Source: Adineta steineri | Taxonomy: Eukaryota > Rotifera > Eurotatoria > Adinetida > Adinetidae | Direction of reading: 5' to 3' | NCBI GenBank assembly: GCA_905250115.1 | Contig: CAJNOI010000006.1 | Location: forward strand, 1,097,526-1,161,525 | Length of the DNA: 64,000 nucleotides | Shown: one piece after another, positions 1-11,100 of the stretch | Layout: the number at the start of each line of letters is the position of its first letter | How positions within the stretch are numbered: position 1 is the stretch's first letter | The notes under the pieces: model-generated | Seen by the model: the letters and a program-made list of their open reading frames with translations, nothing else | What the model was told of the DNA's origin: nothing | The model's database searches: none | Made by a program: the position numbers and the translations under genes

Positions 1-1313
1 GCTGTTGCTTGAGCACGTCCAACAGCCATAACTTCTTGTGTAATACAAATTGATCCACTACCCATACCAACACGTAAAGCATCAGCACCAGCATCAATTA
101 AACTTTTTGCTTGTGCTTGTGTAACAACATTTCCAGCAATAATTTGTAAATTTGGATAATTTGTTTTAATATGTTTAATCATATCTATTTGATAAATTGA
201 ATTACCTTGTGATGAATCAAGTACAATAACATCAACACCAGCTTGTACAAGACTTTCAAGACGTTTTTCATCTTCTTTTCTTGTACCAACAGCAGCTCCA
301 CATAATAATTGTCGACGACTATCTTTTGATGCTAATGGATAATCACGATTTTTTTCTAAATCTGTACGAGCTATTAATGATACAAGATTACCATCAGAAT
401 CAATAATTGGTAATTTTCCTAGAAAAAAACAATATTATTATAATTAAAAATTCAATACTAATAAGATTTATTGTTTTTTCTATAAGATGATGTTTGAAAT
501 TTAAAGGTTTCTTTAGTTAATGAAAAAAGAAATCTTTGAAATAAAATTTTCTTTACACTATACGAACCTTTTTTACTTCGTTGTAAAATAGTATATGCAT
601 CTTTAAGTGTTAAATCATTTTTTGCTGTTATAAGATCATCAATTGATGTCATTACTTGACTCACTGGTATAGTTGACCATTGATCTTTATTTAAAAAATC
701 AATATCACGAAATGTTATAAGACCTAATAATTTGCTATTTATTTTTCCATTTTCAGTCACTGGAATACCTTTTAATAGAAATAAAATCAAATCATGTAGA
801 ATATATATACGAAAATCTTTACCGGAAAATCCATGTGAATTTTTAATAGCATAAATATCAGCCACGGTATTTGTAGGCGAAAGAACAAGTGGATCAGTTA
901 TAAAACCTTGTTCATAACGTTTAACACGCCTTACTTCACTAATTTGATAATCAATTGAACAATTATGATGAATTATACCAATTCCACCATTGAGTGCCAT
1001 TGCAACTAAAATTAAATTAAAAATTTTATTTGTTTGTTTTTCTCTCAATCTCGAAATAATTCAATATTTCTATATTAATCTTACTAGCCATTGTTGATTC
1101 CGAAACTGTATCCATTGGACTTGATACAAATGGTGTTTTAATTGTAATTGTTTTTGTAAGTTTAGATGTAAGTGATACATTTTCTGATGAAAAATCGATA
1201 TAACCAGGTAATATTATAAAATCATTATATGTTAAACCATCATTATTTTGAAATAATTCTTTTATTGTTAAACCATCAGAAATATTTTCATTAATACTAC
1301 TATTTCCAATCAT
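1..1313 (-). CDS. IMPDH: Inosine-5'-monophosphate dehydrogenase (3' end cut by window)
   Basis: Oxidises IMP to XMP with NAD+, the committed step of guanine nucleotide synthesis in the cytosol. Coding exons read 1313-1085, 1005-568 and 418-<1, all in phase; introns are 79 and 149 bp. The first exon carries the N-terminal IMPDH start ([19 protein letters not shown]). The second has the start of the barrel ([14 protein letters not shown]) and the CBS regulatory domains ([10 protein letters not shown]). The third has [28 protein letters not shown] and the active-site loop [10 protein letters not shown] with the catalytic Cys. The start ATG at 1313 gives a short N-terminus as in animal IMPDHs. 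The C-terminal third lies beyond position 1. The gene is divergent from cullin-5. Family assignment is very secure; paralogue number cannot be told. Confidence 0.96.
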
Positions 1314-1567
1314 TGTTTTATTTGAAATAGTAGACAAAAAAAACAAAAAAAAAATATAATCTGAATATATACGAGATGTTATTGAATGTTTTTATGGTTT
1401 CATCTAATAATTAAATTGTTTTACATTGATAGTAACGCAAACTAGATTAATTGGATTGGCTTAGTAGGTTTTAGCAAATCGGAATCCATTGCATTGAATC
1501 ATCATATCTTCTCTCTTTTTTGTTGTTTTTTCGATTGATTTTCTCATTTTTTTGCTCGGCAATAATT
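1314..1567. promoter_or_regulatory. Shared divergent promoter region between IMPDH and CUL5
   Basis: Only 254 bp separate the two start codons, which point away from each other, so both promoters and 5' UTRs must lie here. There is no clear TATA box. The stretch is AT-rich with a T-rich run just before the CUL5 start. The bidirectional role is inferred from geometry only. Confidence 0.5.
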
Positions 1568-4500
1568 ATGGTAAGTTACAAAAATAATCAAAATGATTTA
1601 ATTTTATTTATTTCTGTTCAAAGAATCATCCAGCTACATTTCAAGATCGATGGCCACAAATGAAACGTGTTGTATTAAAAATTCTACGACAAGAACCGAC
1701 TTCACAAGTGGAATGGCAAAATTTATTTACGTAAATATTTTAAAATTTAACAATTTAATTTTGTTTTTTACTAAACAAAAATTCTTTATTTAGTGATGTA
1801 TATAGTGTTTCAACTTGGTATCCAGCAAGTATAACAGAAATATTTACAGAATTAACAAATGAAATTACTCGACATATTAAACAAGCACAAGAAGTAAATA
1901 TATTGAACAATTAATCACTTATTATACTATATAAAAATTTCAAAGTAAGAGATACTACGAATTAAATATCATCATAAGACTTAGATCTTATTGTAAACGA
2001 ATGTATTTCTGAGTTATCATTTGAAGATCGATAGTATTATATAAGACTTGAAACTGTTCGAAAGTCTTTTATTAAATAATTCGATATAGATTTATTTCTT
2101 CTTTACGAATACTAATCTTCTTAAATAAATCTATTATTATTCTTTATTCTAGCGTGTTTTACGACATGATGAAGATTCTGCGTATGAATATCTTGTTCTT
2201 CTTTTTGAGTAGATTTTAACATTAATTATTTATTTATTCTAGCCTTCTTAAAGCATATATTCATGAATGGTCAAAATTTTATGAACAATGTGAATATTTA
2301 CCTAAACCATTTGTACGAATCGAAACGAATTCAAATGGAAATACTTCTTCGTCCAATCCAGCACATAATTCAGAAAAAACCACGCGTAGTACAGATCAAG
2401 TTCGACAATTAATGCTTGAATCTTGGAATAATAATATATTTAAAGATATTAAACATCGTCTTCAAGTAAAATTAAACTTTTATATGAATAAATAAAACAA
2501 ATACTAAATAATAATTCTTTTAGAATAGTGCAATGAAATTAGTTCAAGCTGAACGTAATGGTGAATCATTTGATTCTCAATTAGTTATTGGTGTTCGAGA
2601 TTCATATGGTAAATAGAATTTCTTTTTGTAGTATTTATATACGTTTATAGTTGCCAGGTGTTATATAGGACATTTTTGTGTATTATTTATGTAGTGAAAT
2701 AACCCTGAAGTTTATTATTTAATTTTTATTTTTAGTTAGTTTAAAAACGGATGATAAAGATAAATATAAAGTTTATATTGAAAATTTTGAACGTGCTTAT
2801 TTAAATGAAACAACACGGTTTTATAAACAAAAAACTGGTCAATATCTTACTGAACATGGAATACTTTCTTACCTTCATTATGCAGATCAAAAATTAAAAG
2901 TAAAAGATATTCGCTCTGTTTTTCTTATTATTAATAATATTTTTGATTTTTTTAGGAAGAAGAAAAACGTGCTAGACGTTATCTAGAATCAGTTCCTGAG
3001 TGCAATAGTGTCCCATTATTAATTCGTCGTTGTGTTGATGTATTTGTTACAGAATTTCGTGAACAAATTACAAATGAATGTCCTAATTTAATTGAAAATA
3101 ATGATATTGAACGTAAGACATATATATATTCAATTACATTTAATATTGTTTTTTTTGAAGGTTTACGTCTTATATTTGTACTTCTTGATCATACCGGAGA
3201 TATAACTTCGTTAACACAAGCTCTTGAATTATTTATTGTTAAACAAGGTCTTGATAATATGCTTAAAAACAAAGATACAATCAGACAAGTTTGTTTATTG
3301 ATTAAAACAAGATAAAAATATTTATTTATTTATTAGGATCCGGAAAGTTATGTTCAACAATTATTAGATCTTTATCGGCAATTTTCAAATCTTGTTCGTG
3401 ATGCTTTTCTAAATGATCCAAGATTTCTTACATCTCGTGATAAAGGTTACTATAATATATATATAGTTAGCCATTGATTTTTAAATTTATTTAATGCTCT
3501 TTTTATTTTATAATAGCTTTTCAAAAAATTATTAATGATATTTCAGTCTTTCAACTTGACATGCCAGCTCGTGCTACACGAGGGTAAAATAAATATTGAT
3601 TGTTTTTGAGTTTTATATATATATATGTCTTTTTTATAGAGCAACTCGAACAACTCTTGCAGAATCACGTTGTCCTGAATTATTAGCCCAATATTGTGAT
3701 ATACTTTTACGGAAAGGTACATCGACACATAAAAAATATTCATCAGAAGAAATCGAAGTTAAAATTAAAGATGTGGTAAGAAAAAAATACTCAAGTTTTT
3801 CTTCTTCTTATTTTTAATATTATAATTTAGTTATTATTATTAAAATATGTACAAAATAAAGATGTATTTATGAGATTTTATAAAGGATCTTTAACACGGC
3901 GTCTTATTTTGGATACATCAATTGATAATGAACTTGAAGAAAGCATTGTTATTCAATTAAGAGTAAGATATATTTATTTTAAAACATAGATGATTGATTG
4001 ATATAATTGAATAGTATATGATTAATTCTATTTTTTCTTATGAATATTCTTTTTACCTTTTGTTTCTCATGGGTAATCATAAGTATTTTTAATGAAACTT
4101 CGCACAAGAATATTCATATTATGAACATTAACATATATACAAAGAAAAAGTGTGAAGCAAATCATTTAAATTATTCAGAATCAATTTCTAAAGTACTCAG
4201 TTATAGAAGAATATATCGGATGATAAACTTTTGTTTTAAAAAATCAATTTCTATATCAAGTAGATGTTAAATAAAAAAAACATGATAATTATAGAATAAT
4301 TGGAAACTATTTTTAGACTGTTGTTTGCTAGAAGATGAATTTGCATAATATTTCTTCGCTAGATAATATAACATCTATTATAATTTATCGAATAAATACT
4401 ATACTACAGAAAGAAAATAATGATTTTGGTTTATAGTATTTCGAAGGTCTCATGAATATTCAAAAAGTTCTAATAAGTCTTTTAGTTTGTTATTTTTCTT

Positions 4501-5566
4501 ATGGTTAATTAGTCGATATATATTAAATCTTATTATTTTTTTCATAGGATGTTGGTATGCCAGCTGAATTTATTCTAAAATTACAACAAATGTTTAAAGA
4601 TCTTAAATTAAATCGTGATATGAATGAAGAATTTCGAACTGTTTGTCCGTCGTCACGTAACAATAATACAATGATGGGTAAATTAAAAAGAAATTCATTA
4701 AAAGATATTTTTTTCTATTTTTTTATTTAGATTCATTTTCATTTAAAATTCTAAGTGCCGCTGCATGGCCACATCCGGGTGATAAAATTGATGTTTCATT
4801 ACCAGCACAAATTGAAGATGTTCTACCTGAAATTGAAGAATTCTATAAGAAAAAACATTCAGGAAGAAAATTAACTTGGTATCATACAGTATCAAATGGA
4901 CAAGTAATTATTTTTGAAGAAAAACAAAATTCTATAAAAAGAAAAAACTTTAATTCTATAATTTAGTTAACATTTGCTTCAAAAACTGGTAAATATGATC
5001 TTGATGTTTCAACATTACAAGCATCTATACTTTTTGCATGGAATCATCGACCAATAAATAAATTAACATTTAGTGAACTTAAATTAGCAACAAATATACC
5101 TGAAAATGAATTAAAAAAAACTTTATGGTCATTAATATCATTTGCTAAATTAAAACAACAATTAATATGTTATGAACCACATGTACAAACACATCAAGAT
5201 TTAAATGATATAAGTTTATTTTGGATAAATTATGATTTTACAATAATACGTGCTGGTAAAATTCAAACACGTGGTCATATTAATATGATTCAACGTCTAC
5301 AGTTAAATACAGAAAAAGGACGTGAAGAAGAAAATGAAGAAATTATGTTTTTACGTGGTGAACGTACGAAAGAAGCCATTGTACAAATAATGAAAACTCG
5401 ACAACGTATGAATAATGCTCAATTACAAACAGAATTAATTGAAATACTTAAAAATATGTTTGTACCATCAAAAAAATTAATTAAAGAAATGATTGAATGG
5501 TTAATTGATCATAGATATATGGCAAGATCAGAAACAAATATATCGGAATATGTATATGTCGCTTAG
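1568..5566 (+). CDS. CUL5: Cullin-5, scaffold of a SOCS-box E3 ubiquitin ligase
   Basis: Scaffold of CRL5 ubiquitin ligases: the N-terminus binds Elongin BC/SOCS-box adaptors and the C-terminus binds RBX2. Sixteen exons: 1568-1570, 1624-1730, 1794-1893, 2153-2181, 2243-2465, 2524-2608, 2736-2899, 2956-3112, 3161-3288, 3337-3445, 3517-3583, 3640-3775, 3831-3962, 4548-4677, 4731-4903, 4967-5566. They give 780 residues, the same as human CUL5. Recognisable CUL5 segments are LLKAYIHEW, MKLVQAERNGESFDSQLVIGV, CPELLAQYCDILLRK, KYVQNKDVFMR and EEFYKKKHSGRK. The neddylation site is intact: IVQIMKTRQR places the acceptor Lys at residue 724, as in human. The first coding exon is the ATG alone, followed directly by GTAAG. 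The 585-bp intron at 3963-4547 is unusually long for this gene and shows nothing recognisable. Confidence 0.96.
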
Positions 5567-6633
5567 AAAGATCTTGTCTTATGTAGTGTAATCTTTCGTG
5601 AATGATTCTTTTTCTTTTCTTTTTTTTTACTAGGCAAATATGTTTTTTTAGTACTAACTGTGATAATCTGACTTCTTTGTCTCTCTCTCTTTTTTTTTTT
5701 GTGTTCGTTGATAGAGTCTCTGTCTCTTATCCTTTTTCTCACTCCCGGTTCTGAAGTATGTGTATGTGTAAATATCAGCATGAAGAATGATCTTTCTCTT
5801 GTCTAATACATGTTTCCTCTTTTATGTAACTTAACAATTATCACAATAAAAAGCAGATTTATCGAATATTTTATTTCACCTTATCACAATCACAATAAAG
5901 TCGTACATATTCAAAGATATATAAAGCAAACAAGATGTCCAACATACGAATAGATTACAGATTAATGCTTCTATATCTATTTTTTTTTGATAGTCTCACG
6001 ATGATCGATTATATGTAGAAAATTAAAGTATGTAAAATTATCTGAAATCAAAAGTGTCAAAACGCTGAAAAAAAAATTTTAAATATATTTTAAAATGAAA
6101 CTATTTATCGCCGCTGCCATACAGTGAATCATATGTAAGTTTTGCCGTTAAATATAGTTAATATTTATAAACAGATCAGTCTGTTTTTTAAACACCCACA
6201 CCCAATACCAATATCTACCAATAACATTGGTATTGTTATCCCTCTACGTTAGTTATGATTATTGTAAATATTTGAGATGGTACTCGAGATGCTAACAATC
6301 ATGATATGTTTTTCGTGTGTATAATTTATTAAAATTGAGAGTTTTGAAAAAAAAGACAAAATTTTCAAGAATATTAAAGAAGAAAGATAAATAGTTGAGT
6401 ATATAATGAAAACCAAACTAACTAAAAGATATTAAAAGAAGAGAAAAAAAGGTAATAGATAATGTTTCATAATGATAGTGCTTGATTAAATGTTCGATTT
6501 TTGGTATGATGTGCGTTTGTGCCATGTATCCTATAAAGAAAAATAGTTAGTTAGTTCAATGCCATAAAGTGCTTCAAATGATAATGTCAAAGAATAATGT
6601 ACAAATGATGAGACAAAATATCCGACCGCTGTC
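5567..6633. other. Intergenic stretch, no gene seen
   Basis: AT-rich spacer between CUL5 and the small secreted-peptide gene. It has pyrimidine-rich CT/T runs around 5640-5740 that probably include the CUL5 3' UTR. No coding exon, RNA gene or transposon end could be supported. Confidence 0.6.
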
Positions 6634-6840
6634 TCAATCAGTTATCATTAACAGACTGTATTGATACAACATACCAGCCTTATTTTTTANNNNNNNNNNA
6701 TGATTGTTGTTTAAGCCGTGTTGATTACCATTGGGTTTCCAAGCTTGATTCACTCCTTTCTCCTCTCCCCGAACCATGCAGATTGTTGCCATCAAAACCA
6801 AGAGGACTACTAAACTAACCTTTAGATTGTTAATTTGCAT
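6634..6840 (-). CDS. Small secreted peptide, Asn/Gly/His-rich (interrupted by assembly gap)
   Basis: A reading frame from ATG at 6840 encodes a clear signal peptide: charged NLK, then a Val/Leu-rich core VSLVVLLVLMA, with a likely cut after the Gly near residue 25. A polar mature part rich in Asn, Gly and His follows. Ten Ns at 6690-6699 break the sequence, so the frame and length after about residue 47 (and the stop at 6634) are uncertain. A TATA box lies about 95 bp upstream of the ATG, supporting a real, probably strongly expressed gene. I do not recognise a family; an antimicrobial or structural secreted peptide is possible but unproven. Confidence 0.55.
   Translation of the reverse strand: MQINNLKVSLVVLLVLMATICMVRGEEKGVNQAWKPNGNQHGLNNNHXXXXKNKAGMLYQYSLLMITD
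6690..6699. other. Assembly gap (10 N)
   Basis: Ten N characters inside the small secreted-peptide gene. Ten is a conventional placeholder, so the true length may differ. It falls in an Asn-rich coding repeat, which suggests assembly failed on a short tandem repeat. Confidence 0.98.
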
Positions 6841-6933
6841 TGTTGTATGTTGATGTTTGAATGTCTGAAGATTGAGTTGCCAATGAAGTTTAGCAGGTAT
6901 GATAATGGTATGTTTCAGCAGTCGTGCTGATAC

Positions 6934-6941
6934 TTTATATA
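6934..6941 (-). promoter_or_regulatory. TATA box of the small secreted-peptide gene
   Basis: The minus strand reads TATATAAA, preceded by CCAAGG and followed about 10-30 bp later by CAG/CA steps suitable for a start site. It lies about 95 bp upstream of the ATG at 6840, the spacing expected for a short 5' UTR. The match is seen; function is inferred. Confidence 0.6.
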
Positions 6942-7075
6942 TACCTTGGTAGCTCAATAAAGAGGAACCTTCGAGAAACAAACATGTCAACAATCGAAAA
7001 TGATTTACTGCAATATTGAAAGTGCATGTGAGTGACAGTATCAGTATCTCTATCTCTTCACCAATACTCACATTC

Positions 7076-7700
7076 TTTTATTTTATTTTATATTATTTCA
7101 TTTTGATTTATTACTCTGTTTTATTTTAGTTACTTTATTACTGTATTTTATTTTTCTAATTTATTGTATTTGAGTACTTCTATACAGGTCCTCCCAGGTT
7201 TTACAGAATTTTCTGCTGGTAAGTTTTAACTATGCTAGTCTTGTAGTCCTTGTCGAGTTGTATATGAATTCATAGTTTGTTATTATTGGAATCATCCGCT
7301 AACTGTACACCCTCAGAGTAAAAATCGATTTTTTCGAAAAATCTCCCCGGAATGTGCCTGTTTTATCTCAGAGGAGCATTTTGGGAACTTTTCAATTTAA
7401 CCATTCGATAGAGCATAACAAGTTGTCTTTGTAAAACCATCTTTAAAAAATGTCGTCAGAAAGTCCTGTAAAACCGGGGAGGACCTGTGTGAAAGTTCAC
7501 ATTTTATTTTGTTACTTTATTTTATTACTCTAATTTATTGCTTTTTATTTTGTTGCATTTTATTTTATTACATTTTATTTTAATGCTTTGTTATATTTTA
7601 TCTTATTGTATTTTATTACCTTTTACTTTATTACTTTCTTATATTTTATCTTATTGTATTTTATTACATTTTATTTTATTACTTTCTTTTATTCTCTCGA
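7076..7700. repeat. TTTTA/TTTTATTAC-type low-complexity tract split by a MITE
   Basis: From about 7076 to 7173 and again from about 7500 to 7700 the plus strand is built from TTTTATT, TTTTATTAC and similar units. Within the right part a unit of about 45 bp (TATATTTTATCTTATTG plus flanks) occurs twice, near 7588 and 7640. Open frames through this tract are only low-complexity Leu/Ile/Phe/Tyr strings. The MITE at 7174-7498 sits in the middle, as if inserted into a once continuous tract. Confidence 0.7.
7174..7498. mobile_element. Non-autonomous DNA transposon (MITE) with terminal inverted repeats
   Basis: CAGGTCCTCC-AGGTTTTACAG at 7185-7206 is mirrored by its reverse complement at 7466-7487 with one mismatch in 22 bp. 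Similarity continues inward (about 14 more bp, weaker, around TTTCTG) and outward (GTACTT.. against GAACTTT.., to 7174 and 7498). The interior, about 300 bp, has no coding capacity and is less AT-rich than its surroundings. This structure is that of a miniature inverted-repeat element moved in trans. No clean target-site duplication was found, so the exact ends and superfamily are open. Confidence 0.75.
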
Positions 7701-8152
7701 CTGTAGGGAGTCATATGAAATAAAATACGTTATAAAACTTGACCAAGAGATTCACTTAGTTAGACAACACAGGGGTGGAAGGTAAGCTGGGGAGGGGGTC
7801 GGTATGGATCAATAGAAATCGAATTTAGGGAGTAAAGCACTTTAGTTCTGGAATCTTATTGAATTGTAGCACAATACCTTAATCGATATTTAATGTTAAG
7901 ATAAAGTATTTAGAAATATTTATTTAATTCAATATTAAATTCATTTATCTAGGTAATAACTTGTAACTTAATAAAATATGTTTTGCTAATACATGGAAAA
8001 CACTTCTTTTTATTATTAGATCTTCTTTCTGTACATGCTAATAGAATAAAACAAAACATAAGCATGATCTACTGAACATTTTAAATATAATACAATTGAG
8101 CAGAACAAAGATAACTACTAGGCACTTTGTTATATAAAGATGTTTTTTTTGT
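7701..8152. other. Intergenic stretch, no gene seen
   Basis: AT-rich spacer with a small GC-richer patch around 7770-7800 (GGGGTGGAAGG, GGGGAGGGGG). The part next to 8152 is probably the 3' UTR of the carboxypeptidase gene. No further feature can be supported. Confidence 0.5.
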
Positions 8153-11100
8153 CTAACGAGCATCACCATCTGTTGATGATAATGAACTACTACTGGACGA
8201 TGATGATGAGGAAGAAGCTGATGAAGAACTACGACGTTTTTCATCACCATTAGGTGCACTAAAAGAATAAAATAATATTTAAAAATAAAATCAACCAATA
8301 TATTCTAACCGTTTTTCTGGTTGATATCCATCATTTGTAATAAATAATTCTTCAAATGGAACAATAGTTTCAGCTGTTTTCAACTCTAGATCAGCAATTT
8401 TAATTAAAACTTGACAAAAATCATGACCAATAATTTGTAACGTTGATATTTGTACTTGTATGCCCTAGAATAATATTTATTTGTCTATAAAAAAAAGTAA
8501 ATTTAAAACAAACTTTATATAATCCAACATCAAAACCACTATATGTTGCTTCCATTGTATAAGCTAAATCAATTTTAAATTCATCCCAAACAACAATACG
8601 AGCACAACCTTCTTTTTGTTTTCGCATTGTAAATAAACAACTTTGTAATGAAAATCCGGGTATACCAGTAAATAATTTTGGAAATAATTTTGTTATTGTT
8701 GAACGACCAACAGCAGGACCAAGAAAATGACAACGAGGATCATTACCATAAAAGAAGAAATTTTTTTGTCTTGAATGACCATGAAAATCACAAAAAAGCT
8801 AAATAATAAATCGAATAAATAAATATATATTTTCTTTTATATAATTTCATACTGTTATTGGTCGCGAACTACACGTCGATAAATAGGCTAGTAAACCTTT
8901 TGTATGATAAATTGTTGGAAATAATGTAGGATTTGGAGATGACCATTGACGATTGAGATCTTTAGTAGCTAATGAACAACGTGAACTAAATAAATTTATA
9001 ATTATATATAATGTTTCAAAGATTAATAACGTACCATCCATTGATAACACCATCTGGATTAAGCATTGGAACAATCTAAAATAAGAAAAAATATTACTAT
9101 TCATTTTGACTAGATATTTATTAATAAAAAATATACTTTAAAAATATATCTATCTCGTAAAATTCGTGCTGTTGGTTCATCACTTAATAAATAATCAATA
9201 ATTCCTTTCATAACCCATGATGCATTTGATTCACCTGGATGAACACGTGCTGTTAGTACAATATATGTTCTTTCATCTTTGATTAAAAAGAAAATATTCA
9301 CATATTCTATTTTATATTTCATTAATATTCTTACGTAATGGAATTGTTTGATTTTCATCTTGATATAAATCATTTTGATTATATAAATTAGTTATTGTTA
9401 ATAAAGGACAATCATTTTCAGATAATGTTTTACAAAGTACTTGTTGTCGAAAATAAATATTTGTTCGATCATATGTATTTGTCCAATTAACTATATCTGT
9501 CTAAATTTCATAAAATAGAAAAAAAAAGAATTTTTCTTTTAATTTATTTACCATTAATGTTGTATATGTATATGGAAAATGATAAGCTATATAACAAACA
9601 TCATTATCATGTGGAAATTGTATATTGAATGTTAATGTATAATAAACTTTCTTTTTTCTTCCATAAATATTTTTATAATAAGAAATTTTTTCACCTATTC
9701 GACGCCAAAATGGTCTACCATTAAGTGCATCATGTACACTAAACATAACGGGTTGCATACCAGCATTAAATTGACTATTGATTTTTTCAAAATTAATTAT
9801 ATTAAAACGATATGTTAGATTATGACGCATATTTGATACTTCAAAATAGAACCATTGATGATGACGAAATGTATTTACATCAGGTCGAAGTATTAAATCA
9901 TATTCTTCTTCAGTAACCTATTATAAACAAATGAATAAGAAAACTAAGATAGAATATATTGTTTTTACTTGAATAGCTTTTCTTAAATTTGCACTTTCAA
10001 ATTGAGAATCAAACATAAGATGATCAACAGCTGATTGTGTTCGACATCTAAAAAGAATACAAAACAAATTTTTCTATCTTATTTTAGTAGAATGAAAAAT
10101 TAAATACCTTTGTTCATCATCATTCGATAATGTTGTTATTGTTGATCGATTAACAAGTGTATCAAAATCATATACAGTTCGATTATAAATCGATGGTGGA
10201 TAAAGAATTCGATGAATATCACTAAGTAATGTTGTTCTAAAAATATAATAATATAGAAAACTAATTAATTAATTCTTTTATTTTTACCTAACACTTCGCT
10301 CATCAGATTTTTGCATTAATTCATATCTTGGATACGATAATGCATTGAAAACATCTGGAAAAGCAAGTTTTGTAAAACTAAAAAAGTAAAATATGTGTTT
10401 TTCTTATTTCGAATTCTTTCTATTCTTTACCAGTAGGCACTTTTCGTAGATTTCGCAAGTATAGAATAAGTTTGACAAAATAAATTCGTTGGCATGCGCT
10501 TATAACAAAATCTCGATCGTTCGGCTAGACGTGTTAATGATGCTGGTAAAGTATTTTCAAATAATCGTGATAGTAAACTTTGTGTACGTGAATCAAAAAT
10601 AGTCTGTGCTCTTTTCAAACGAAGCTATTGAAAAATAATATAAATAAAATCGAATCGAAAACATATGATTTACATACTATATTAATTGGATCATTTATTT
10701 CATCAAAAAATTGTTCATATGCAACAGATAATTCATATGCGTCACGCTAAAGGAAAAGCATAAGATCGAATATTATGTTAAACTTTCTTACTGTTACGGG
10801 TTCATTATTTGGTAATGGAATAGAAGAATTTGTGAAATTTTCTTTAGTAAAACGATCATCCTCATCATCTTCATCCTCTTCGTCTTCTTCATCTGACTTT
10901 CCACTATCTATTAAATTAAATAAATGTATCGATATTTTATTTCTTTTGTTGATATTCATTAATTTTTACCTTCATCATCTGGTTCCTCATCTTCAGCTAG
11001 ACCCATTGTATCTTCTTCTGTTTCATCTGGATCGTTATCATCTAATGTTGTTGATATTTGACGTTGTTTATTTCTATTTAGATTTGGTTTTTTCTTAGAT

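Noticed and set aside
3963-4547. Open frame and possible extra gene in the long CUL5 intron
   Set aside because: Flanking exons splice in phase without it, composition is intronic, and no motif is present.
7538-7785. Two overlapping Leu/Ile/Phe/Tyr-rich open frames
   Set aside because: They are translations of the TTTTA repeat tract, with no coding signature.
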